Shown here: positions 1 to 5,074 of the stretch, in pieces
How the letters are laid out: every line of letters starts with the position of its first letter
Numbering within the stretch: the first letter of the stretch is position 1
NCBI GenBank assembly: GCA_028718575.1
Contig: JAQULN010000071.1
Coordinates: 1-5,074 of the forward strand
Direction: 5' to 3'
Length of the DNA stretch: 5,074 nt
Origin: Candidatus Krumholzibacteriia bacterium
GTDB taxonomy: Bacteria > Krumholzibacteriota > Krumholzibacteriia > LZORAL124-64-63
The notes under the pieces: model-generated
Told to the model about the DNA's origin: nothing
Databases searched by the model: none
The model's input: the letters and a program-made list of their open reading frames with translations, nothing else
Made by a program: the position numbers and the translations under genes

Positions 1-66
1 TAGCTGAACGGACACCAGGCACAGCCCGAGCAGGAAGAACACCCAGGTGACGTCGGCGATGCTCAC
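1..66 (-). CDS. N-terminus of a membrane protein (partial, cut by window edge)
   Basis: Only the first 22 codons are present, starting at a GTG and running off the left edge. The visible peptide begins VSIADVTWVFFLLGLCLVSV, a short polar stretch followed by a strongly hydrophobic run, as expected for the first membrane helix of an integral membrane protein. The start is well supported: a GGGAGGT ribosome binding site lies just upstream (72-78), and the GTG overlaps the TGA of the upstream flippase gene in a GTGA junction, so translation is probably coupled. Position directly after a flippase gene in a polysaccharide cluster would fit an O-antigen polymerase (Wzy) or ligase-like protein, but that is inference from context; 22 residues cannot identify the family. 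Confidence 0.75.
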   Translation of the reverse strand, partial: MSIADVTWVFFLLGLCLVSVQL

Positions 67-1331
67 GCGGCACCTCCCGGCAGCGGCCCAGCAGCTCGCA
101 TGCGCCCGATGCCTCGGGCTACTACCGCGGCATAGGCCGCGGTCACCCAGACCGCTCCCGCCAGCGTGGTCCAGCCGGCGCCCATCATGCCGAGGCGCGG
201 GATCAACAGTATGCCGGCGACGAGCAGGACTCCGGCGTTGGCGGCATGGATCCAGAGCTGGACCCGGAATGCGCGCATGGCCGTTGTGGGAGCGCCCAGC
301 AGGCTGCCGACGTACAGGATGCCGCCGGCGATCATCACCAACACGAATAGATTCTGATACTCGGCGTACTCGCGGCTATAGAGCAAGGTCAGCACCGGCT
401 TGCCCCAATAGACGGCCACGAGTACTCCCGCCGCGCCCATGGCGCATCCGAGGGCGACCAGCTTGCGCACCGTGGCGTGGAAGGCCGTGATGTCGCCGCA
501 GGCGCGGGCGCGGGACAGGCGCGCGATGCTGGATTGGGAGAGGGCCATCACGACAGTGTTGCCGACCAGCACCAGGTAAGACAACGTCGCGAATACGCCG
601 AGTTCCGCCTCGCCGTGCGCATGCTCGAGCAAGGCGCGTGGCACCGTATGGCGCAGTTGGATCAATAGCGTAACCAGACCCAGGGGCAGTGCCGCCCAGA
701 CGATCCCGCGCCACGCCATCGGGCGCCAGCGGGGTCGCAGCGATTCCAGACCTTGCAGGAGCGACCGACAGCGCGGGATGTCGAACGCAAAGAGCGGCAC
801 GGCCCAGCCCAGCGGCAATGCCAGCAGAGCCCAGGTCAACTGACCTGTCTGCCAGAACAGGAGGGCGAAGAATAGGAGCGAGGCCGCCCCCTTGATAGTC
901 ATGGAAATGGCGACGAGGTCGAGTCGCTCTCGTTTCTGGGCCAGGCCGTAGAAAATGTCGCTGATACCTTCGATCAAGCGGGCCAGTCCGAAGATCAGGA
1001 TGGTTGCGACCTGGACGCGGCCGTAGCTCAATCCGGCGACCGCCGCCAGCACCGCCAACGCGGCAGGCAGCATGAACAGCCGCACGCTGAGGTAATCGCG
1101 AAACGGATGGTCGGCCGCGGTATCGGCGATGAGCACCGACCGCAGCTGTAGATTGGCGAATGCCAAGAGCGGCGTGGCGACGACCGAAGCCAACGCATAG
1201 CGCCCCACGTCCGCGGCGGTGCCGAGCTTGGTCAGGACAATGAGAATGCCCCACAAGCTTGCCGCAAAAGCCGCGTTGCCGGTGAATGACCAGACGAAAT
1301 TGCGGCGCAAGCTGGGTACATGTTCGATCAT
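63..1331 (-). CDS. Wzx-type oligosaccharide flippase-like membrane protein
   Basis: A 422-residue, very hydrophobic protein with about twelve probable membrane helices, roughly at residues 12-34, 43-65, 84-102, 106-125, 140-160, 164-184, 208-226, 243-268, 289-308, 326-346, 358-377 and 383-405, joined by short Arg-rich loops. Length, helix number and the N-terminal pattern (basic LRRNF before helix 1, then a TKLGTAADVGRYALA-like stretch) match the polysaccharide-export flippases of the MOP superfamily, which move undecaprenyl-linked repeat units across the inner membrane. The frame stays open further upstream to 1580, but the ATG at 1331-1329 is chosen because it overlaps the dehydratase stop codon (ATGA) and because the extension is Arg-rich, non-hydrophobic and lies within the dehydratase gene. 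No clear ribosome binding site precedes it, consistent with translational coupling. Flippase function is a family-level inference; such proteins diverge too far for the substrate to be read. Confidence 0.85.
   Translation of the reverse strand: MIEHVPSLRRNFVWSFTGNAAFAASLWGILIVLTKLGTAADVGRYALASVVATPLLAFANLQLRSVLIADTAADHPFRDYLSVRLFMLPAALAVLAAVAGLSYGRVQVATILIFGLARLIEGISDIFYGLAQKRERLDLVAISMTIKGAASLLFFALLFWQTGQLTWALLALPLGWAVPLFAFDIPRCRSLLQGLESLRPRWRPMAWRGIVWAALPLGLVTLLIQLRHTVPRALLEHAHGEAELGVFATLSYLVLVGNTVVMALSQSSIARLSRARACGDITAFHATVRKLVALGCAMGAAGVLVAVYWGKPVLTLLYSREYAEYQNLFVLVMIAGGILYVGSLLGAPTTAMRAFRVQLWIHAANAGVLLVAGILLIPRLGMMGAGWTTLAGAVWVTAAYAAVVARGIGRMRAAGPLPGGAA
72..78 (-). promoter_or_regulatory. 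Ribosome binding site deciding the GTG start at 66
   Basis: On the minus strand this reads GGGAGGT, a near-perfect anti-Shine-Dalgarno match. The GGAGG core ends 6 bases before the GTG at 66-64. It lies inside the last codons of the flippase gene and is the best argument that the GTG, not a later codon, starts the next gene. Confidence 0.75.
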
Positions 1332-3298
1332 GATACGGGCGGCGGTGCACTGGCAGGCGCCTCGGGCGGAATCTCTGCGTCGTGTCCGGTGCGGCCCGCA
1401 AAATCGGGCACGAGCCGCAACAGGTGCCGCCAGCAGTCCTGCGTGTCGTTGCGATCGGCGGCTTGCAGGAGCAGTTCGAGATCGCTCGCGATTCCGGCCG
1501 CCGCCGTCATGCCGCTGCGGCGTCGCGCCACGCGAATGCCGGGGTTGACCGTCGGCTCGGGCTGCTCTTCGTCCGTCCACAACTCTTCGTAGAGCTTCTC
1601 GCCGGGCCGTAGGCCGGTGTAGGCGATCGGCACGTCCACTTCGGGCACGAGGCCCGCGAGCTGGATCATCTGCCGCGCCAGGTGGTCGATTTTCACCGGT
1701 TCGCCCATGTCCAGGATGAAGATCTCATCGCCCTCGCCCATGCTCGCCGCGAACAGCACCAGGTGAACAGCTTCGGCGATGGTCATGAAAAAGCGTTCGA
1801 TGCGCGGGTCCGTGACCGTGACCGGTCCACCCTGCCGGATCTGCTTGAGAAAGAGTTCGACGACGCTGCCCGCCGATCCCAGCACATTGCCGAAGCGGAT
1901 GGTCAGAAAACGTGTGCCCCGGGGCTGGGCGACGCCGAGTTCGCGGATCACTTTCTCGGCGACCTGTTTGGTCGCGCCCATGACGCTGGTGGGTCGCACG
2001 GCCTTGTCGGTGCTGATCATCACGAAGCGTTCGACGCCGTGCTCCTGCGCCAGGCGCGCCACGTTCAAGGTGCCGCCGACGTTGTTGCGCACGGCTTCCA
2101 CCGGGTGGAACTGCAAGATCGGCACGTGTTTATATGCGGCGGCATGGAACACGATCTGCGGCCGCCGCTCCGCGAACAGTTCGCGCAGGCGGACGGAGTC
2201 CTTGATGTCGCCCAGGAACAGGCAGCAGTCGGCGCCGGGATGGTTGCGCCGCAGCTCCTGCTCGAGGCGGAAGAGACCGTTCTCGTCCTTGTCCAGGCAG
2301 ATCAAACGCGCCGCCCGCTGGTCCAGCACCTGGCGGCACAGCTCCGACCCGATGCTGCCGGCGGCGCCCGTGACCAGCACCGTGCGGCCGGCGAGCAGGC
2401 GGTGGATCTCGGGCACATCCGAGCGCACGACGCGGCGGTTCAAGAGGTCGTCGAGCGAAAAATCCTGGATGCGAGTGACCGCCTCGCTGCTCTGCAGGAT
2501 CTGCCAGATGTCCGGGGTCGTCTTGAGCGGCAGTCCCGTCTCCCGGCACAGTTTGACGATGCGGTAGAGCTGCGCGGTCGCGGCCGAGGGCACCGCCAGG
2601 ATGATCGCCTCGGCGCCGTGCTTGCGGGCGACTTCGCTGATGCTGTCGATGGGCGTGTAGACCGTGACGCCGTGGATCGTGATGCCTTGCTTGAGCCGGT
2701 CGTCATCCATGATCGCCACGGGCTTGTAGGTGTTCAGACGCGGCGAATTCATGGCTTCGAGCACCAAGTTGCATGCGCGGCCCGCGCCCACGATGACCAC
2801 GCGGACGCGCGGTCCCGGGCTGACCTGGCGGGACACGTGGTCGAGGATCCGGTAGGCGTAGCGGCCCACGGTCGCCAGCGTCAGGCAGATCACGGTGTCG
2901 ATAATGAGCACCGAGCGGGGGAACGCCCCTTGGTAGGCCCAGAGCAGGATCGCCGCGTCGAAGGCCGAGCCGACCAGCGTCGCATACACCAGCGGCGGCA
3001 CGTCGCGCAGGCCGGCGAACCGCCACGAGACCCGGTGCAGGCCGAACGCATAGAACACGATCAGGCGCACGGGCACCGCGACCAACAGCATCGACCGCAA
3101 CCAGTTCGACCAGTTCGGCACCTTGACCAGCCACGAGACCTCGAAGCGGATCCAGAACGAGATCGCGACCGAAAGCGCCGCGATCGAGCCGAAGAACAAA
3201 ACGAAGAAAAGCAGGCGGTGACGACGCACCAGCAGGCTCAGCGGGCCGGAAGAAGGGGGCTTCAAGGCGCCCAGCGTTTTGCGTAGCTGTTCGACCAT
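1328..3298 (-). CDS. wbpM: WbpM/PglF-type UDP-GlcNAc 4,6-dehydratase, membrane-bound
   Basis: A 656-residue protein, close to the usual length of WbpM-like enzymes. Four probable membrane helices (about residues 28-50, 68-87, 101-121, 129-150) are followed by a Rossmann CoA-binding-like domain (about 165-290, GAGRAC at 171-176) and a C-terminal extended short-chain dehydrogenase domain (about 305-580). The latter has the NAD-binding GAAGSIG (311-317), HAAAYKHVP (385-393), STDKAV (429-434), SVMGATK (438-444), RFGNVLGS (468-475) and RPGEK (564-568). Methionine (M440) replaces the usual catalytic tyrosine, as is typical of the large WbpM/PglF branch, where the Asp-Lys pair (here D431, K432) is important. 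The family converts UDP-GlcNAc to its 4-keto-6-deoxy derivative, precursor of sugars such as QuiNAc, FucNAc or bacillosamine; no later enzyme is visible, so the final sugar is unknown. The ATG at 3298 gives the family-like length, but no good ribosome binding site precedes it. The C-terminus is a Pro/Ala-rich tail. The gene leads the minus-strand operon. Confidence 0.95.
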   Translation of the reverse strand: MVEQLRKTLGALKPPSSGPLSLLVRRHRLLFFVLFFGSIAALSVAISFWIRFEVSWLVKVPNWSNWLRSMLLVAVPVRLIVFYAFGLHRVSWRFAGLRDVPPLVYATLVGSAFDAAILLWAYQGAFPRSVLIIDTVICLTLATVGRYAYRILDHVSRQVSPGPRVRVVIVGAGRACNLVLEAMNSPRLNTYKPVAIMDDDRLKQGITIHGVTVYTPIDSISEVARKHGAEAIILAVPSAATAQLYRIVKLCRETGLPLKTTPDIWQILQSSEAVTRIQDFSLDDLLNRRVVRSDVPEIHRLLAGRTVLVTGAAGSIGSELCRQVLDQRAARLICLDKDENGLFRLEQELRRNHPGADCCLFLGDIKDSVRLRELFAERRPQIVFHAAAYKHVPILQFHPVEAVRNNVGGTLNVARLAQEHGVERFVMISTDKAVRPTSVMGATKQVAEKVIRELGVAQPRGTRFLTIRFGNVLGSAGSVVELFLKQIRQGGPVTVTDPRIERFFMTIAEAVHLVLFAASMGEGDEIFILDMGEPVKIDHLARQMIQLAGLVPEVDVPIAYTGLRPGEKLYEELWTDEEQPEPTVNPGIRVARRRSGMTAAAGIASDLELLLQAADRNDTQDCWRHLLRLVPDFAGRTGHDAEIPPEAPASAPPPVS

Positions 3299-3303
3299 AA
3301 CGG

Positions 3304-3340
3304 CGTCCGGGTGAGCATGCCGCGTCCTGCGAGCCGGACG
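3304..3340. repeat. 7-base inverted repeat in the dehydratase leader
   Basis: CGTCCGG at 3304-3310 is exactly complementary in reverse to CCGGACG at 3334-3340, leaving a 23-base loop. The inner copy CGTCC at 3323-3327 can also pair with GGACG at 3336-3340. It lies 6 to 42 bases upstream of the dehydratase ATG, so it could form a leader hairpin or be an operator. In DNA this GC-rich, a repeat of this size may be chance. Confidence 0.3.
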
Positions 3341-3365
3341 TAGCAGCGCAAGGAACAACAATCGA

Positions 3366-3412
3366 TTGCGCTCGTGTTGAGGCAAGAGGATAAGACGGCG
3401 CGCAGATAAAAT
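3366..3412 (+). promoter_or_regulatory. Weak candidate promoter patch for the plus-strand operon
   Basis: This is the least GC-rich part of the gap. It holds TAAAAT at 3407-3412, one mismatch from a sigma-70 -10 box but without a well-spaced -35, and a weak pair TTGCGC (3366-3371) and GATAAG (3389-3394) separated by 17 bases. Neither is strong. No better candidate was found on the minus strand for the dehydratase gene. Confidence 0.2.
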
Positions 3413-3523
3413 CCAGCACCGATCAGGCCGTTTGCCCAAGGCTCCCGCGCTTGCGCGCCGGGTCGCAGCGTGCCATCCTGGGGACGGGCGGCGCAAGGCC
3501 GGCGCCGCCGCGACCGCGGTTGC

Positions 3524-3529
3524 AAGGAG
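3524..3529 (+). promoter_or_regulatory. Ribosome binding site deciding the GTG start at 3538
   Basis: AAGGAG lies 8 bases before the GTG at 3538. It selects that codon over the in-frame TTG at 3451 and the in-frame GTGs at 3529 (overlapping the site itself) and 3547. Confidence 0.8.
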
Positions 3530-3537
3530 TGTCAGGC

Positions 3538-4269
3538 GTGTCCAATGTGCTGATCGGTTTCGGCGGCGGGATCGTGGTCATGTTGGTCGCGCTGCTGACC
3601 TGGCGTATCGCCCGCGGACGTCGCCGCCGCGAAACCACGCCGGCGCTGCAAATCCAACATTTCACCACCAGCATGCGCGCGGTCGGCGAATTGTCGGTCT
3701 TCCGCGTGATGACCAAAGAAGTGATCACCGCGAGCGACCACTGGCTCGGCGAGTTCGGTAAGAAATACCTGCACTGGTTGTTTTCCTCGCGCCGAATCAC
3801 CTTGATCATCGAGTTCGACGTCGATTTCCGCTACGACCTCGAGGATCCGGCCTTCACCATCGAGCGGCTCGACAACGACGGCGTGCTGTTCCGGCTGCCG
3901 CCGTGCCGACATGATGTTCTCATCCGCGACTTGCGCGTCCACAGCGAAGACAACACCGAACTGCTGCCCTGGCTCATGCCGGAACTCTTGAATCGCTTTC
4001 TGGCCGGCGGTTTCTCGCCCGAGGCCAAGAACCGGCTCATCCAGGAGACGCGGCTCGAGGCGGCGCGCTTCGCCGGTTCGCTGGTGCAGAAGGCGACGAG
4101 CGAGGCTCAGGCGTCGGCCCGCCGTACCTTGACGACCCTGGCCCAGGGTCTCGGCGCGCGCCAGGTCGAGTTCGAGTTCCAGGCGGCGGCCGCGGCTTTT
4201 TCGCCCACGGTGGACAGCTCGCGCCTGGAAGCCGCGTTGCCGGCCGCGCACGGGTTCCTGGAGGAGTGA
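3538..4269 (+). CDS. Membrane-anchored DUF4230-like protein
   Basis: A 243-residue protein starting at GTG, chosen for the AAGGAG 8 bases upstream and because it places a hydrophobic helix right at the N-terminus (about residues 3-22, glycine-rich then Ile/Val/Leu-rich). A strongly basic cluster follows (RIARGRRRR, 23-31), which by the positive-inside rule would place the rest in the cytoplasm. The soluble part resembles the DUF4230 family, whose role is unknown: a region about 48-66 (VGELSVFRVMTKE), a beta-rich stretch IIEFDVDFRYDL (90-101), then a predicted amphipathic helical segment rich in Glu, Arg and Ala (about 160-205). A short beta-like EFEFQAAAAAF (211-221) lies near the end. It is the first gene of a compact operon and its TGA is one base from the next ATG. 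The family call is from memory of sequence patterns and is moderate; I assign no biochemical function. Confidence 0.85.
   Translation: MSNVLIGFGGGIVVMLVALLTWRIARGRRRRETTPALQIQHFTTSMRAVGELSVFRVMTKEVITASDHWLGEFGKKYLHWLFSSRRITLIIEFDVDFRYDLEDPAFTIERLDNDGVLFRLPPCRHDVLIRDLRVHSEDNTELLPWLMPELLNRFLAGGFSPEAKNRLIQETRLEAARFAGSLVQKATSEAQASARRTLTTLAQGLGARQVEFEFQAAAAAFSPTVDSSRLEAALPAAHGFLEE
4260..4266 (+). promoter_or_regulatory. Ribosome binding site for the SLOG-type gene
   Basis: GGAGGAG sits at the very end of the preceding gene; its GGAGG core ends 6 bases before the ATG at 4271. It confirms that start and indicates that ribosomes finishing the upstream gene stop on top of the next start. Confidence 0.75.
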
Positions 4270-4270
4270 G

Positions 4271-4768
4271 ATGCGGCGGACCATCATCGGCGTCATGGGC
4301 GGCAGCACCGCCGATCCCCGTACCGAGCAGCACGCTTACGATTTGGGTCGACTGATCGCCGCAAACGGGTGGGTCCTGTTGAGCGGCGGTCGGCCGACGG
4401 GTGTCATGGAGGCGTCGGCCCGCGGTTGCCGCGAGGCGCAGGGACTCTCGATCGGCCTCTTGTTCGACGCCGACCGCGAAGCGGCGAGCCGCCACCTCGA
4501 TCTGGTCATTCCCACGGGGATGGGCGCAGCGCGCAACGTCGTCAACGTGCTAGCGAGCGACGTCGTGGTTGCCTGCCGCGGCCAGGGGGGCACGCTGAGC
4601 GAAATCGCCCTGGCGCTGCGTTTCGCCCGACCGGTCGTGCTGCTGGATTTCCACCCCGGCGCGGCGTTCCTGGACGCCTGCGGCGATGGCCGCTGGTACC
4701 TGGCGGACAGCGCGCCCGCCGCGGTCGCGCAGGTGCGCGCCCTGCTTGCGGAAATGGGGCGCGCATGA
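4271..4768 (+). CDS. TIGR00725/SLOG-type Rossmann protein (LOG/DprA-like)
   Basis: A 165-residue soluble protein, full length for the TIGR00725 group of the SLOG superfamily, which also includes LOG phosphoribohydrolases, DprA and molybdenum-cofactor carrier proteins. Visible landmarks are an opening beta strand with a glycine turn (IIGVMGGST, 5-13), the first nucleotide-loop motif SGGRPTGVMEA (38-48), TGMGAARN (82-89) and the second glycine motif GQGGTLSEIALAL (104-116), followed by a PVVLLDF strand (121-127). These fit a Rossmann fold binding a nucleotide or nucleotide-derived ligand. The second motif lacks the full PGGxGTxxE of catalytic LOG enzymes, so phosphoribohydrolase activity should not be assumed; ligand and role are unknown. 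It begins one base after the DUF4230-like gene, with a good ribosome binding site, and its TGA overlaps the ATG of the C-S lyase gene, so the three are probably one transcript. Confidence 0.9.
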   Translation: MRRTIIGVMGGSTADPRTEQHAYDLGRLIAANGWVLLSGGRPTGVMEASARGCREAQGLSIGLLFDADREAASRHLDLVIPTGMGAARNVVNVLASDVVVACRGQGGTLSEIALALRFARPVVLLDFHPGAAFLDACGDGRWYLADSAPAAVAQVRALLAEMGRA

Positions 4769-5074
4769 ACCGCCCGGCCGCTGAGTTCGACTTCGACCGC
4801 GAGATCGACCGGACCGGCACCGCCAGCCTCAAGTGGCAACGGTATCCGGATCGCGACATCCTGCCGCTGTGGGTGGCCGACACGGATTTCTTGAGCCCGC
4901 CCGCCGTGCTGGCCGCCCTGCGGGAGCGGGTCGCGCACGGAGTGTTCGGTTACACGGTGCCGCCGCCGGAGTTGATCGCGGCGGTCGGCGACCACCTCGC
5001 CCAGACCTATCGCTGGCAAGTCGATCCGGACTGGCTCGTCTGGCTGCCCGGCCTGGTCTCGGGGTTGGCGGTCG
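4765..5074 (+). CDS. patB: PatB/MalY-type PLP-dependent C-S lyase (partial, N-terminus)
   Basis: The first 103 residues of a fold-type I aminotransferase-like protein, cut by the right edge. Family landmarks occur in the expected order: FDFDREIDR (8-16), SLKWQRYPD (21-29), LPLWVADTDF (33-42), HGVFGYT (58-64), a Trp-containing segment YRWQVDPDWLV (82-92) and LPGLVSGL (94-101). In this family these flank the PLP site; the Schiff-base lysine lies beyond the window. Such enzymes act as cystathionine beta-lyases or more general cysteine-S-conjugate lyases, releasing a thiol, pyruvate and ammonia in the cytoplasm. The usual Met in the WVADMDF motif is Thr here. The ATG overlaps the preceding TGA (ATGA) and has only a weak GGGG sequence upstream, so translation is probably coupled. 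Aminotransferase activity is an alternative that the visible part cannot exclude. Confidence 0.9.
   Translation, partial: MNRPAAEFDFDREIDRTGTASLKWQRYPDRDILPLWVADTDFLSPPAVLAALRERVAHGVFGYTVPPPELIAAVGDHLAQTYRWQVDPDWLVWLPGLVSGLAV

Larger units (their letters stand above)
3299..3537. other. Divergent intergenic region between the two operons
   Basis: This 239-base gap separates the start codons of the two opposite operons, so promoters for both should lie here. The half nearer the dehydratase gene is less GC-rich, notably around 3351-3413. The half nearer the plus-strand operon is very GC-rich and contains small palindromes such as CGGCGCCG (3500-3507) and ACCGCGGT (3513-3520), which are expected by chance at this composition. 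I see no convincing open reading frame of its own, RNA gene or terminator. Confidence 0.7.

Noticed and set aside
1332..1580. An 83-residue N-terminal extension of the flippase
   Set aside because: It lies wholly within the dehydratase gene, is Arg-rich and non-hydrophobic, and an ATG with a 4-base overlap gives the normal flippase N-terminus.
1682..3286. A 534-codon open frame on the plus strand opposite the dehydratase gene
   Set aside because: It is antisense to a gene with unmistakable family motifs. Its product is rich in Asp, Arg, His and Ala without recognisable domains, as expected for the complement of GC-rich codons.
3446..3457. CGCGC-TT-GCGCG palindrome in the intergenic gap, considered as a terminator or operator
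   Set aside because: The loop is only two bases, no T-run follows, both flanking operons point away from it, and such palindromes arise easily in this base composition.
3299..3496. A 66-residue N-terminal extension of the dehydratase
   Set aside because: The extension is Arg-rich, starts at a non-ATG codon and would exceed the family's usual length; the ATG at 3298 gives 656 residues.
3451..3537. A 29-residue N-terminal extension of the DUF4230-like protein from a TTG
   Set aside because: The GTG at 3538 has a strong ribosome binding site at the right distance and puts the membrane helix at the N-terminus; the extension is Pro/Arg/Gly-rich.
3532..4308. A 258-codon open frame on the minus strand opposite the DUF4230-like gene
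   Set aside because: It is a low-complexity, charged product antisense to a gene with a good ribosome binding site and operon spacing.
4336..5019. A 227-codon open frame on the minus strand opposite the SLOG and lyase genes
   Set aside because: Both sense products show clear family motifs, and the antisense product crosses their junction with no recognisable domain.

Overview
The window is GC-rich and almost fully coding. It suits a high-GC proteobacterium; that is an inference from base composition and the types of genes present, and nothing here fixes the genus. Two operons point away from each other from a 239-base intergenic gap (3299-3537), and both run off the ends of the window.

Left, minus strand (3298 down to 1): the start of a surface-polysaccharide (O-antigen, capsule or exopolysaccharide) gene cluster. 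In order of transcription it holds (i) a 656-residue WbpM/PglF-type UDP-N-acetylglucosamine 4,6-dehydratase, which makes the 4-keto-6-deoxy intermediate for rare N-acetyl sugars; (ii) a 422-residue multi-spanning membrane protein resembling Wzx-type oligosaccharide flippases, which would carry lipid-linked repeat units across the inner membrane; and (iii) the first 22 codons of another membrane protein, cut by the window edge. Both junctions are 4-base stop/start overlaps (ATGA, then GTGA), so the three genes are very probably cotranscribed and translationally coupled.

Right, plus strand (3538 to 5074): a separate compact operon holding (i) a 243-residue membrane-anchored protein resembling the DUF4230 family, (ii) a 165-residue Rossmann-type protein of the TIGR00725/SLOG (LOG-, DprA- and MoCo-carrier-like) group, and (iii) the N-terminal 103 residues of a PatB/MalY-type PLP-dependent carbon-sulfur lyase. 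The spacing is one base and then a 4-base overlap. The first two have no firm biochemical role, so this trio is the part of the window most likely to hold undescribed biology; their functional link is inferred only from operon structure.

I see no tRNA, rRNA, CRISPR array, insertion sequence, long repeat or convincing terminator. The intergenic gap holds a strong ribosome binding site for the plus-strand operon, a weak possible promoter patch, and a 7-base inverted repeat upstream of the dehydratase gene.
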